From DTPU01 sp963827855 (lineage in GTDB: Bacteria; Planctomycetota; Phycisphaerae; Sedimentisphaerales; Anaerobacaceae): DNA of 64,000 nucleotides. The notes below the pieces were generated by a model. It ran no database searches. It saw only the letters and a program-made list of their open reading frames with translations, and had not been told where the DNA came from. Positions within the stretch are counted from its first letter, which is position 1, and the number at the start of each line of letters is the position of its first letter. Location of the stretch: assembly GCA_963827855.1 (NCBI GenBank), contig CAWHBY010000002.1:1178001-1242000 (forward strand). Direction: 5' to 3'. A program made the position numbers and the translations under genes. Positions 25,016 through 34,056 of this stretch are shown here, in pieces.

Positions 25016-28000
25016 TCAGAACGGATGGGCCTCCCTGGCCTCCGCCTCAGCCATAGCCTCCTGGTCCCGTTCGCGCTGCAGGATGATGACGGGCTTGACC
25101 AGGAGCAGCATGACCTGCTGATCCTTGACCGTGCTGTTGCTGGTGAAGGCCCGGCCCAGGATCGGGATCTTGCTCAGGATCGGCACACCCACCTGCTTGT
25201 CGACCTCGGTGGTCACCGTCTGGCCTCCCAGAAGCAGGGTGCCGCCATCCGGAATGCTGACCCGAGTGGACAGGGCAGCCTCTTCCGTCTCGGGCGTCGA
25301 TATCGTGATCTTGATCGGCGTCGCCCCGCCCGTGGCGCTGGTCGTGAACGTCTCCACCTCCTGCGTACGTATCCCCACGAGCCGGTCGCGGACCACGTCG
25401 ATCGTCAGCAGGACGTGCCTCTTGTCCTTGGTGATCGTGGGCGTCATCTGGATCATGTTGCCCGTAAACACGTCCGCATAGTTGTAGTTGACCGACTGGG
25501 TGGTGCTCGCCGAGCCGAGGGTCAGGCCGGCCTGATAGCCCTGGGTCGTGTCCGGAGGCAGCGCAAACTGGAAGTAGCTGGTCAGACTGAAGACCACCGG
25601 ATCGCCGCTCATGACCGTAGCCCGAGGCGCACTGAGCGTCTTGGTGTCATTGCGGGCCTGCGTCGCACGAAGCAGATAGCTGACCTGCAGGTCGTCCAGG
25701 ATGGTTCCGTACTGCCCCGAACCCGAGAACGCCGAGGGAGTATTGCCCATGCTGCCCGGCACCTCCGTAGGCTGCGCCTTGGTTCCGGCCACCGCATTCT
25801 GCAGGATGTTGACAGTGCCCCACTTGCCGCCCGGCCGCAGGACCATGTCCACGTCCAGGCCGATGTCCTCGAGGAAGCCCTTGCTCACGGTCAGGAACCT
25901 GGCCTCTATCGAAACCTGGGGCCCCAGAGACTTGCGAAGCTCGTCCAGCAACTGCTCGACCTGCCTGTGGACCTCGCGGGTCTGGGTGATCGCCAGCTTT
26001 TTAGGCATCGACTGGGTGGCCATGAAACTCGGATAGGCCACGATCATCCCTTCGCCGTAGTCACTCGTGTCATACCAGGTATCCGGGGAGATGGTATTCT
26101 CGATCAGTTGGGTCAACTGGCTCATGTCGTACGAGCCGCCGCGCATCCCTGTGCCGCCCTGGCCATTCATGCCGCCGCCCATGCCGCCGCCCATGCCGCC
26201 GCCCATGCCGCCGCCCATGCCGCCCATGCCGCCCATGCCCATGCCGCCCATGCCCATGCCGCCCATCATGCCGCCCATGCCGCCCATCATTCCGCCACCC
26301 ATGCCGCCCATCATTCCGCCGCCCATGCCGCCCATCATTCCGCCGCCCATGCCCATGCCGCCCATCATGCTGCTGCTGTTGCTGGTGCCGCTGGTGCCGC
26401 TGGTGCCGGTTCGGCCGCTTCCACCGGTGCCACCGGTGCCGGTGCCGCCGGCACTGGCACTGTTCATCTGCGCGATGCTCTGGACACCCGAGACGCCCGT
26501 GCTTTGCTGGAAGGCCTGCCGGGCCGTCATCAACCGCATCTGGGCCATCTGGCTGCCCATCATCCCCATCATTCCGCTCTGCAGCTCGGTCATCAGATCG
26601 CTGACGTCGTAGATGCGGGTCTCGAGCTTCTTGGGAAGCGACTGGATCGTGGCGACCCGGATAACACCGCCGTCAACGACGTAACCCAGGGGAAGCGGGC
26701 TGGCGCCCGTCACCGCGGCCAGCAAGCTCTCCAAGGCAGTGCCCAGTCTCACCTGGGGCAGCCCATCCATGTCGATCGGCGCAGACGGCTCGATCAGGGC
26801 GTTCTCGGCCAAGTCCTTCCACAAGACCACGATCTTCAGCGGCGGGGTCACCGCGTTGCGGAGGTGCTCAATCGCCTCGCTGAATTGCATCTGCGGATTC
26901 AGGGCAGACAGGTCCACAACCTTGTCGAGCTGCTCATAGACCCAGACGTTTGCGGGATCGAGCTCCACCGGTTTGTCTTCCTGCCGGGTCGGCTTTGCCG
27001 TGATCTCCCGCCAGTTCTTCGGGTAGGTCATCTCGTTGGCGTACGGAATCTGGGCCTCATCGATCTTCACGCCCGTCTCGGCCCTTTCCTTCTTGTACTC
27101 CTTCTCGATATCGATCTGCTTGCGGAGAATCCTCTTGTCCTCGATCTCCTGCTTGAGCTTCAGGGCCTCGTCATTGCCGGGGTCCACGGCCAGGACGCCG
27201 TCCACCTGGGCTAGGGCCGCGTCAAACCGCTGTTGGTCACGGTAGAGCTTGGCCCGCTCGGTCAGCTCAATGACGGTCTTCTGCCGATCGAGATCCTTCT
27301 GCATCCGCACCTTGCGGTCGGTCTCGACCGACTGGCTGCGCCGCTCACGATCCTCCTGGAAGCCTGCATCCTGCTGAGCCGACGCAAGGGCCTTGTCTAT
27401 CTGGGCCAACTCTGCGGTGTAGAACTGCACCAACTCAGGGCCCAAGTACTGACGGTCGTTCTCTACCAGGGCCCTGGCCCCGTCGACCGACTGGCGAGCC
27501 GCATCGAACTGGCGGCTGGCTGCCGCGTCACTAACCTTGGCCCGGGCGTCACTGACCACGGCCCGAACGTGATCGCGGATGATCTCGCGCTTACGCTTGA
27601 TGGAGTCGATGAGCGTTCCCTGTTCGCTGGTGTCGCCCTGGACAGACGAAGTGCCCGCCGTCAGGTCCTCCGGTCTGGCCAACGAAGAGCCGGCAGGCTG
27701 AGCCCCATCGCCATCCGTAGGCTGGTTCGCGGCCGCTGCGCCACCGGTCTGCGGCGTCCTGAACGGCGTGGCTGTCTTGACCGCAGCCGCCACCTTCTCC
27801 TGGTCCGGCGTCGGCTTGGCCTCTGCGGCCAGCAGGGTCGTGACACGCCCTCGCTCATCGGCAGTGAGGAACTTGTTGTCCTTGAGCTTGGCCAGGATGA
27901 TCTTGGCCTCTGCGATCTTGTTCTGCGCGATCAACGACTGCGCGTTCCTCAGCCCTTCCTGTCCGGCCTTGCGAGCGGCGGCAGCCTGGTGCGCCTTGTT

Positions 28001-28294
28001 CAGCGACTCTCCCAGGCGGGCCCTGTCCTTGGCGGACAAGTACTGCTGATAGACCTGCGCTTCGACAAAGGTCTTCTCGGCCTCCTCGTAGAATCCGCGC
28101 TGGTAGTACTTGGTCCCCTCGCTCATCAGGTACTGGACCGTACGGGCCTTCGTCCGGTCCTGGTCGGATCCTCCTGACTGGGCCCACGTGCCATCTTGAC
28201 ACAGTAGCGTGAACATCAGGATGGAAACGGCCATCCAATGAACCGACAGGGACTCCCTGCCACAGACCCGGCGTACAAATCTCGGCTTGCCCAA
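25016..28294 (-). CDS. Secretin (GspD/PilQ superfamily) with Met/Gly-rich region and N-terminal TPR/coiled coil
   Basis: A 1092-residue exported protein. After a signal segment (VSILMFTLLCQDGTWA) come TPR-like helices (YYQRGFYEEAEKTFVEA) and long charged coiled-coil stretches to about residue 430, then N-domains (~450-620), a Met/Gly-rich stretch (~641-713), a further N-domain (PKKLAITQTREVHRQVEQLL) and the secretin barrel (~800-1092). The barrel carries the signature DGGTLLLGGQT followed by VGVPILSKIPILGRAF. Secretins form outer-membrane pores for type II secretion or type IV pili. No other pilus or Gsp gene is nearby. The start is a TTG with AGGAGG seven bases upstream. The TPR domain suggests a planctomycete-specific variant. 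Confidence 0.85.
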   Translation of the reverse strand: MGKPRFVRRVCGRESLSVHWMAVSILMFTLLCQDGTWAQSGGSDQDRTKARTVQYLMSEGTKYYQRGFYEEAEKTFVEAQVYQQYLSAKDRARLGESLNKAHQAAAARKAGQEGLRNAQSLIAQNKIAEAKIILAKLKDNKFLTADERGRVTTLLAAEAKPTPDQEKVAAAVKTATPFRTPQTGGAAAANQPTDGDGAQPAGSSLARPEDLTAGTSSVQGDTSEQGTLIDSIKRKREIIRDHVRAVVSDARAKVSDAAASRQFDAARQSVDGARALVENDRQYLGPELVQFYTAELAQIDKALASAQQDAGFQEDRERRSQSVETDRKVRMQKDLDRQKTVIELTERAKLYRDQQRFDAALAQVDGVLAVDPGNDEALKLKQEIEDKRILRKQIDIEKEYKKERAETGVKIDEAQIPYANEMTYPKNWREITAKPTRQEDKPVELDPANVWVYEQLDKVVDLSALNPQMQFSEAIEHLRNAVTPPLKIVVLWKDLAENALIEPSAPIDMDGLPQVRLGTALESLLAAVTGASPLPLGYVVDGGVIRVATIQSLPKKLETRIYDVSDLMTELQSGMMGMMGSQMAQMRLMTARQAFQQSTGVSGVQSIAQMNSASAGGTGTGGTGGSGRTGTSGTSGTSNSSSMMGGMGMGGGMMGGMGGGMMGGMGGGMMGGMGGMMGGMGMGGMGMGGMGGMGGGMGGGMGGGMGGGMNGQGGTGMRGGSYDMSQLTQLIENTISPDTWYDTSDYGEGMIVAYPSFMATQSMPKKLAITQTREVHRQVEQLLDELRKSLGPQVSIEARFLTVSKGFLEDIGLDVDMVLRPGGKWGTVNILQNAVAGTKAQPTEVPGSMGNTPSAFSGSGQYGTILDDLQVSYLLRATQARNDTKTLSAPRATVMSGDPVVFSLTSYFQFALPPDTTQGYQAGLTLGSASTTQSVNYNYADVFTGNMIQMTPTITKDKRHVLLTIDVVRDRLVGIRTQEVETFTTSATGGATPIKITISTPETEEAALSTRVSIPDGGTLLLGGQTVTTEVDKQVGVPILSKIPILGRAFTSNSTVKDQQVMLLLVKPVIILQRERDQEAMAEAEAREAHPF
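26155..26365 (-). repeat. Low-complexity (MGG)n coding repeat inside the secretin gene
   Basis: Imperfect tandem units of ATG GGC GGC type, read on the minus strand, encode about 70 residues made almost only of Met and Gly (MMGGMGMGGGMMGGMGGG and similar). The plus-strand mirror is an open frame of Pro-Met repeats with no coding support. Confidence 0.85.
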
Positions 28295-28598
28295 AATAAA
28301 CCTCCTGCCTACAATAGGACACCCTGAGTAGGAACAAACATCACCCTAGCGCGTTACGTTACTTCAACCTCCAGTTAGGATGCAGGTTGGATTATGATAC
28401 TGTACTGTATTAAAAACAGGGTCACTTTTCAAGAGAAAAATAGATACCCCAAACTACTGTCCTATAAAGCACAAGGTGGCAGTACAGACTCGGCTGTGCC
28501 GTCACCGACGACCCGCGTCAAGGGCCCGGGAATTGTGTCCCTCTCGGACGCTGGGGTATCCAGTCCGGTAAGTCCATGAACACGCGAGAATCTAATAG
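28295..28598. other. Divergent intergenic region between secretin and tsaB
   Basis: 304 bp without a supported gene. The secretin ribosome site and a probable minus-strand promoter lie in it. The tsaB side shows no clear promoter. A 61-codon plus-strand frame at 28394-28579 has no ribosome site and no recognisable features. Confidence 0.6.
28404..28432 (-). promoter_or_regulatory. Probable sigma70 promoter for the secretin gene
   Basis: On the minus strand, TTGAAA (28427-28432), a 17-bp spacer and TACAGT (28404-28409), about 110 bp upstream of the TTG start. Matches are 4 of 6 or better at each hexamer. Confidence 0.45.
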
Positions 28599-29363
28599 AT
28601 GCCCAGCCAAGAGCTAATAGTCGCCATCGAGACGTCCAGCCGTTTGGGCTCTGTCGCCATCGGGGACAGGAAGGGCCTCAAGGCCGAATCCATGTTCTCC
28701 GGCGCGATGCGCCACAGCACAGAGATCATGCCCACCCTCCAGAGGCTCCTTGACCAGGTCCAGGCCAGACCCGAGGACGTCAGGCAGGTCTGCCTCTCTA
28801 TCGGGCCCGGGAGCTTCACTGGGCTTCGCATAGCAGTCACGATGGCCAAGGCGCTGCACCTGGCCAACAAGGTCCAGATCGTCTCAGTAGATACCCTGGA
28901 CGTCATCGCCTCCAATGTGCCGCTGACCTGCGACGTGGCCCAGGTCGTTGCGCCCATCCTGGATGCGAAGCGAGACCAGTTCTTTGTGGCCGTGTACGAG
29001 CGGCAAGACCCTGCGCAGTCAGGCCTTCCCGCACAGGGCGGCCGTCCCGATCAGGTGACGACCCCTGGAGGCTGGCTCAAGGTCCAGGCCGACTCCATCA
29101 TGACCTCCGCGCAATTCGTGGAGCGATTCGCAGATCCGCACAGGCCCATAGCGGTCCTGGGTGACGGACTGGTCTATCACAGGGAGAAATTCCAGGTGCC
29201 AGGAGTCAGGGTCCTGGACGAGGCATGGTGGAGCCCCACCGCTGCAGCGGTGTATCACCTCGGACTCCGCAAGGTCCTGGCCGGCCAGTTCGAAGACCCC
29301 CTCAGGCTTGTCCCCACGTATTTGTTGCCGCCTGAGGTGACGCTGAAACGGAGGAGTCAGTAG
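28599..29363 (+). CDS. tsaB: tRNA threonylcarbamoyladenosine biosynthesis protein TsaB
   Basis: A 254-residue ASKHA-fold protein. The N-terminus IVAIETSSRLGSVAI and the block SIGPGSFTGLRIAVTMAKAL are the TsaB signature, followed by VDTLDVIASN and ILDAKRDQFFVAVYE. With TsaD and TsaE it forms the complex that adds the t6A modification at position 37 of ANN-decoding tRNAs. It stands alone here, with no tsaD, tsaE or rimI partner in the window. The region upstream of the ATG has only a weak ribosome site (GAGAATC). The last codons and the stop lie inside a heptad repeat. tRNA-Glu lies just beyond it in the opposite direction. Confidence 0.92.
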   Translation: MPSQELIVAIETSSRLGSVAIGDRKGLKAESMFSGAMRHSTEIMPTLQRLLDQVQARPEDVRQVCLSIGPGSFTGLRIAVTMAKALHLANKVQIVSVDTLDVIASNVPLTCDVAQVVAPILDAKRDQFFVAVYERQDPAQSGLPAQGGRPDQVTTPGGWLKVQADSIMTSAQFVERFADPHRPIAVLGDGLVYHREKFQVPGVRVLDEAWWSPTAAAVYHLGLRKVLAGQFEDPLRLVPTYLLPPEVTLKRRSQ

Positions 29364-29422
29364 CTAGGAGATGAGGCCGGGCCACCCCTCCTGTCTACTG
29401 TCTCCTCAATCCCATCTCCTGA
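29353..29422. repeat. Heptanucleotide repeat overlapping the tsaB stop codon
   Basis: Left words GGAGTCA, GTAGCTA, GGAGATG; right words CTCCTGT, CTACTGT, CTCCTCA, ATCCCAT, CTCCTGA. The two sides are complementary around a GGCCGGGCC centre and can form a hairpin. The tsaB stop (29361-29363) lies in the left arm. Confidence 0.75.
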
Positions 29423-29429
29423 GTCCAAA

Positions 29430-29504
29430 TAGCCCCAAGGGGATTCGAACCCCTGTTGCCGGGTTGAAAACCCGGTGTCCTAGGCCTGCCTAGACGATGG
29501 GGCC
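29430..29504 (-). tRNA. tRNA-Glu (anticodon TTC)
   Basis: A complete cloverleaf on the minus strand. The anticodon arm is CCGGG, loop TTTTCAA, CCCGG, giving TTC; the T-arm is AGGGGTTCGAATCCCCT; the acceptor GGCCCCA pairs with TGGGGCT, with one G-U pair at the end. CCA is not encoded. Its 5' end is 10 nt after the ferredoxin stop, so the two are probably co-transcribed. Confidence 0.95.
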
Positions 29505-29514
29505 AATCGCCAAC

Positions 29515-29688
29515 CTACTCCATGGCGATCGCTTCTACGGGACAAGCATCGACGCAGACTCCACAGTCCACACATGAACCCGTGTCCACGCGTGCCTTAC
29601 CATCCACCATCTGAATGGCCTCGCTTGGGCATTCGCCCACGCAGGTCTCACAGCCAGTGCACTTGGCTTCGTTTACTTTTGCTGGCAT
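29515..29688 (-). CDS. 2[4Fe-4S] ferredoxin, 57 residues
   Basis: Translated by hand: the protein begins MPAKVNEAKCTGCETCVGEC. It has two classic CxxCxxCxxxCP motifs: CTGCETCVGECP (residues 10-21) and CVDCGVCVDACP (residues 39-50). Each cysteine quartet binds one [4Fe-4S] cluster, so this is a small clostridial-type ferredoxin for low-potential electron transfer, as expected in an anaerobe. AAAGGA precedes the ATG at 29688. Its own promoter may lie at 29733-29763, and tRNA-Glu follows 10 nt after the stop. Confidence 0.93.
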   Translation of the reverse strand: MPAKVNEAKCTGCETCVGECPSEAIQMVDGKARVDTGSCVDCGVCVDACPVEAIAME

Positions 29689-29732
29689 AGCATTCCTTTC
29701 ATAGACAACGTTGCCCTCAGTTGTAGTACCGA

Positions 29733-29763
29733 ATGCTACCAGATTACAGTGGATTCATGTCAA
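29733..29763 (-). promoter_or_regulatory. Possible promoter for ferredoxin and tRNA-Glu
   Basis: On the minus strand, a perfect TTGACA (29758-29763) and TAGCAT (29733-29738) separated by 19 bp. The spacer is longer than ideal, but the position, about 45 bp before the ferredoxin start, is right. Confidence 0.45.
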
Positions 29764-29778
29764 GTCCAGGCAAAATTG

Positions 29779-29841
29779 CAGAACTCAGAACTCAGAACGC
29801 AGGACTCTGGAGACAGGAGACAGGAGACAGGAGATGGGAGG
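29779..29841. repeat. Heptanucleotide repeat tract, nine 7-mers
   Basis: CAGAACT twice, CAGAACG, CAGGACT, CTGGAGA, CAGGAGA three times, TGGGAGG. It lies 18 nt past the stop of the 810-residue exported protein on the minus strand. Confidence 0.85.
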
Positions 29842-29859
29842 GAGGGACTGGCAAGCCGT

Positions 29860-32292
29860 TCACGGTTTAGTCGACATCGACGGTGCAGCCGGTCGGCCGG
29901 AGGGGGCGGCCTCCATCGCCAGGGCCATGGCCATGGCGCGGACCGAAGGGTCAAGGTCGTACTTGGCAGTCCACTCCAGGACCTTGCCAAAACTGCTGTC
30001 GCCCGCCTGGGCCAGCAGATACAGGGCAGCCATGCGGACGGGCCAACGGACATCGGTCAAGGCCTGGGCTACAGCCCTCTTCAGGTCGATATCGAGGGAC
30101 AGGTGGATCATGTCGGTCAGGGCATGAACCTCCACCACCCATTGATCCACCCCGCGGCCGCGACCCAGCACCAACCCCGAGTCATGGGTCAGTGCGCTCT
30201 TCAGCAGCCCCGGCATCCAGTCGGCGAAGCGGAGTTTGTACATCACGCCCTCGCCGGCCATGACCTGCTCTTCCTTCAAGAGCCCGACAAACAGGGCGGC
30301 GGTCTTGATCCTCTGCGTGGCATCGATCGACGGGATGGCGTTGTACATGTTGCGTAGCCCTGCCGCAGTCAGGTCTACGCCAGGCCGCGATACCGTGAGC
30401 GTGGCAGGCGGCAGATCAGCCGGCCCCACGGCCACTCGCCCGTCTGCTCCGACGTGGGGATCCCAGTACACGGTAAACTCAACCTTGAGATTGGCCTGCA
30501 CGTGGGTCCGCAGGAACTCGCGAAGAGGCCCTACTGCCAGTGGCAGCGAGGCGGTCGCACTGTGGCCTGGCGCGATCCTGCAATCGGACAGCACCTTTCT
30601 GGAGACCAAGCCCGGCACCTCCCGGGTCAGATCACCCGTGATCTTGGCGTCCACGCGGACGACGCCTTTCAGCCATCCTGTCTCGCCGATCATCAAGGGA
30701 TCGCAGCCCTGATTCGTGATGACCACCTTGGCCTGGATGTCACTACCGTAAGAGAAGGTGTTGGTCGGCACGGTCACCTGGAACGTAGTCCATTCCGCGG
30801 CCTTGATGAACCTGGGCACAAGCGTCTGACCGAGACTGGCGGTCAACGGCCTGAGTACGGCCTCTGGCTCCACTGCGGGCCTGTACGGTTGGCCTTGCTG
30901 GTTTAACAGCTCCCTGGCCTCATCCGCGATCAGCGATCCTGGGTCCTTGGCCACTGCCGACTTCAGCGACTCCAGGGCCTTGCCCTGGTCCTGCTCCGCC
31001 AGGAGGATCCTGGCTAGGGCCACATCCGCGATCTGGTTGCCTCCCCATTGCTGGACGAGGGGCTTGGCCCATTGGACCTGATCGTTCATCACCAGGGCAT
31101 AGGCGAGCAGGGAGCCTGCGGCCAGGGTGTTGGGCTCTGCTGCATAGGCCTTGTTCGCCCAGTCCAGGGCCTGGGCCTTGTCCGGCTTGGCAAAGCAGTA
31201 GAACCAGGCCAGATGACGCGGCCCGAGCAGCGAATCCACGCCGGTCGTGAGGCGTTGGCTTGCCGCCTGCAGGGCCGCCTGCTCTGCGTCCACGATGATC
31301 TGGTCTGCCTGGGGCTTGTCACCGGCCTTTGCAGCCGCCTTGCTGGCCAGGGCCTCCAGGAACACGTCGGGCCTTCCGGCCTTGCGAACCTCATTGGCGA
31401 TCTGGATCACCTTCAGACGGTCCTCTGTGTGGCAGAGACTGATCGCCCACGGCAGGTAGACCTCAGGCGGCAGCATCTGGCCCGGGTGCAGGGCCTTGTA
31501 CAGGTCTGCACAGTATCCATAGACGCCTGCAGACAGATCGTACAGTTCCAACTGCTCGGCGTACTGGCCAAGTGTGGCTGCCGCCTCAAGGTTGAAGGGA
31601 CTCACATGCATGGCCAGACGCAGATGCTCCAGGTACGCGGCAGGACCGATCTGGTCGGGCGCGATCTCAGCCAGCTTGGCAAAGGCCAGCCGATTGTACT
31701 TGTTGACCTCGTACGCCTTGGAGAAGAGGGTCAGGCTGGTCTGGCGGTCGCTCCGCTCCGAGGCCACGAGACCATGCAGGGTCATGAGCTCGGAGTCCAG
31801 GATGGCGTCCTTCCCGCCAATCCGCTCCAAGAGGGTCACCAGAAACTGCTCCTTGCGCTGGGCGGTATCGAGGTGCTCCAGGCAGTATCGTACGGCCGCG
31901 CGTACGGCATCGAGATCGGCTGAGGGTCTGCTGCAATGAAGCAGCCACTCCGGCACCTCGTCCAAGTGGTCCTGGCCGCTGTGCTGGCAAGTCAGATCAA
32001 GGAGCAGCGGGTATACCTCTGCGTTGGCGTCGAGCAGGGAGGCGGCCCTGAGAAAGACGATGGCCTGTTCTGCCTTCACAGGAGTCAGGCCTGGACTGTA
32101 CCTCAGATCATAGGCCACGTCGAAGAACCGCTTGGCCACTGCGGGGGAAGTGAGGCCGGCTCGGAGGCTGGAAGGGGCAGGCGTGGTCCTGGATTGGGTC
32201 GGCGGCAGCGCATGGGCACAGCCCGGCCAGACCCACTCCCACAATAGCGCTGCTGCCAGCGCGATTGTATAGAACCACCTATCCTTGCGCAT
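29860..32292 (-). CDS. Large exported helical-repeat (TPR/HEAT-like) protein of unknown function
   Basis: An 810-residue protein with an N-terminal signal peptide (MRKDRWFYTIALAAALLWEW). Residues ~50-510 are alpha-helical and resemble TPR units (e.g. LFSKAYEVNKYNRLAFAKLA, QALDWANKAYAAEPNTLAAG, KALESLKSAVAKDPGSLIAD). Residues ~540-690 look like a beta-sandwich (FSYGSDIQAKVVITNQG). The C-terminus is HEAT-like (VAQALTDVRWPVRMAALYLL). I do not recognise a named family. It is probably a periplasmic or envelope scaffold. AAGGAG lies six bases before the ATG. Its neighbour upstream is murJ, so a cell-envelope role is plausible but not shown. Confidence 0.75.
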   Translation of the reverse strand: MRKDRWFYTIALAAALLWEWVWPGCAHALPPTQSRTTPAPSSLRAGLTSPAVAKRFFDVAYDLRYSPGLTPVKAEQAIVFLRAASLLDANAEVYPLLLDLTCQHSGQDHLDEVPEWLLHCSRPSADLDAVRAAVRYCLEHLDTAQRKEQFLVTLLERIGGKDAILDSELMTLHGLVASERSDRQTSLTLFSKAYEVNKYNRLAFAKLAEIAPDQIGPAAYLEHLRLAMHVSPFNLEAAATLGQYAEQLELYDLSAGVYGYCADLYKALHPGQMLPPEVYLPWAISLCHTEDRLKVIQIANEVRKAGRPDVFLEALASKAAAKAGDKPQADQIIVDAEQAALQAASQRLTTGVDSLLGPRHLAWFYCFAKPDKAQALDWANKAYAAEPNTLAAGSLLAYALVMNDQVQWAKPLVQQWGGNQIADVALARILLAEQDQGKALESLKSAVAKDPGSLIADEARELLNQQGQPYRPAVEPEAVLRPLTASLGQTLVPRFIKAAEWTTFQVTVPTNTFSYGSDIQAKVVITNQGCDPLMIGETGWLKGVVRVDAKITGDLTREVPGLVSRKVLSDCRIAPGHSATASLPLAVGPLREFLRTHVQANLKVEFTVYWDPHVGADGRVAVGPADLPPATLTVSRPGVDLTAAGLRNMYNAIPSIDATQRIKTAALFVGLLKEEQVMAGEGVMYKLRFADWMPGLLKSALTHDSGLVLGRGRGVDQWVVEVHALTDMIHLSLDIDLKRAVAQALTDVRWPVRMAALYLLAQAGDSSFGKVLEWTAKYDLDPSVRAMAMALAMEAAPSGRPAAPSMSTKP

Positions 32293-32429
32293 GCATCACT
32301 CCTTAGTACCTGGCCAGGCCAGGCCGGTACAAGGTATTTCGGGTAGCGGTTGCAGGGGCCTTAACCTGTATATTGCCGGTACGAGCCTCGGCCCAGGTCA
32401 CCCCCTGCGTCCGGTAATACCCGCAAGGA

Positions 32430-34031
32430 TCACCGGACACCGGGCTTCCCGGTCCTGCCAAGGATCAGGGAGAGGGCCTCCAATCGAAGGACCTTGGCTG
32501 CCATCAGGTACACGCATGCTGCGGCCGGCACAACGGCCGCCACCCGCAGCATGCTGAACTTGCGGTCCGAAGGCAGCCCCTTGAGGCCGGCCAGCACAAT
32601 CAGGGACACCGCGACCATCAACCCAGTGGCAACGAGCGACTTGAGGAGGGTCTCCATCACGCCCTCCAGCACGGACGATCCAAGGCGACGGTGGATCGAC
32701 CTGGCCAGCACGATCACCTGTACATACGCACACAGGGCAGTCGCGGCAGCCAAACCCGCGGCGCCCATCGGCCAGACCAGGGCAAAGCCCAGGATGACGT
32801 TGACCCCGACTGCAGCCAGGGAGCTCCACAAGGGCGTCGTCGAGTCCTGCATCGAGTAGAAGGCCCTGGTCAGGATCTGCTGCATGAAGTAGCCACAGAG
32901 CCCCAGGGCGTAGCATACCAGGATGAAGAACACGGCAGCCGTGTCTTCTCCGGTGAACCTGCCGTGCTGGAAGAGGGCGGAGATCAGGGGTGATCCCACC
33001 AGGAAGAATCCGGCCGTGGCGGGAATGGCCACGAACAGGGAGGACTGCAGTCCGCGGCTGATCGTCTTGCTCAGCGCCGACGTGTCGCCCCTGGCCGCAT
33101 CAGAGCTCAGCACTGGGTAGATCGCAGTGGCCAGGGAGATCCCCACCACGCCCAAGGGAAATTGATAGAGCCGCTGGGCATAGTACAGGCCTGACACCGC
33201 GCCGCGGCGGAGAGGATGACCCACGGCATGGCCCCAGAGCGTCAGCAGGCCACCGGAGTCGGCAGGTCCACTCAGGATCCAGGCCATCGCATTGTTCGCG
33301 AGGGTGTTGATCTGGGTCACGGTCAGGCCCACGACCATCGGCGCCATGAGGATCGCGATCCTCCGAAAGGGCTCCATGCGGATGTCCCATGAAGGCCGGA
33401 GATGGACGCCGTGCCTCCGCAGGGGGAGGCCCTGGATGGCCAACTGGATCACGCCTGCCAGGAGGACGGCCGCTGCCACGGTGTAGGCCTGACGATCGAG
33501 CGGCCACCGCAGTACTGCTGCCGTGAGCACCAGGGTCGCCACGATCACGACGTTCAGGACGATCGGCGCCACGGCGGGTGCGGCAAAGTGGCGGTGGGCG
33601 TTCAGGATGCCGCCCAGCAGCGCAGTGGCGCAGATCATCACCGTGTAGGGAAGCATGATGGCCATGAGCACCAGCATCAGACGGGTGTCTGCCTCCACGG
33701 GCCAGATCGCCATGTAGAGCCAGATCCCCAGCTCGCCGACCAAAACGAGGCCTGAAAGCAGGGCAACCAGCACGCTGGTCAGTGTGTCGGCAAGCCGGCC
33801 GGCCCGCTGGGGCTCCTTGTGGAGTTCCTCCAGGTATATGGGGATGAACGAGGAGGACAGCGCCCCTTCCCCGAAGATCCTGCGGCTGAGGTTGGGCACC
33901 ATGAAGGCGATGACCCAAAGGTCCGCCAGAGGGGCCCTGCCCCAGAAGTGGGCATAGGCCATGTCGCGGACCATCCCCAGCACGCGGCTGGCGGTGGTGA
34001 GTACGGCGATCTGTCGGAATCCCTTGACCAA
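32430..34031 (-). CDS. murJ: Lipid II flippase MurJ
   Basis: A 533-residue membrane protein with about 14 hydrophobic segments and the MurJ/MviN N-terminus: ASRVLGMVRDMAYAHFWG, then FMVPNLSRRIFGEGALSSSFIPIY. It flips lipid-linked peptidoglycan precursor across the inner membrane. The first codon appears to be TTG at 34031, with AGAGAG upstream, because no ATG fits the family N-terminus. It lies 25 nt after a SEDS protein, forming a cell-wall synthesis pair. Its presence matters because peptidoglycan in planctomycetes was long disputed. Confidence 0.93.
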   Translation of the reverse strand: MVKGFRQIAVLTTASRVLGMVRDMAYAHFWGRAPLADLWVIAFMVPNLSRRIFGEGALSSSFIPIYLEELHKEPQRAGRLADTLTSVLVALLSGLVLVGELGIWLYMAIWPVEADTRLMLVLMAIMLPYTVMICATALLGGILNAHRHFAAPAVAPIVLNVVIVATLVLTAAVLRWPLDRQAYTVAAAVLLAGVIQLAIQGLPLRRHGVHLRPSWDIRMEPFRRIAILMAPMVVGLTVTQINTLANNAMAWILSGPADSGGLLTLWGHAVGHPLRRGAVSGLYYAQRLYQFPLGVVGISLATAIYPVLSSDAARGDTSALSKTISRGLQSSLFVAIPATAGFFLVGSPLISALFQHGRFTGEDTAAVFFILVCYALGLCGYFMQQILTRAFYSMQDSTTPLWSSLAAVGVNVILGFALVWPMGAAGLAAATALCAYVQVIVLARSIHRRLGSSVLEGVMETLLKSLVATGLMVAVSLIVLAGLKGLPSDRKFSMLRVAAVVPAAACVYLMAAKVLRLEALSLILGRTGKPGVR

Positions 34032-34056
34032 GTCGTCTCTCTTGCCGAATGATCCT

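Noticed and set aside
26067..26612. Plus-strand Pro/Met-rich frame
   Set aside because: It is the complement of the secretin's MGG repeat; no start site or neighbours support it.
28394..28579. Small plus-strand gene between secretin and tsaB
   Set aside because: No ribosome site, no recognisable composition, and it overlaps the probable secretin promoter.
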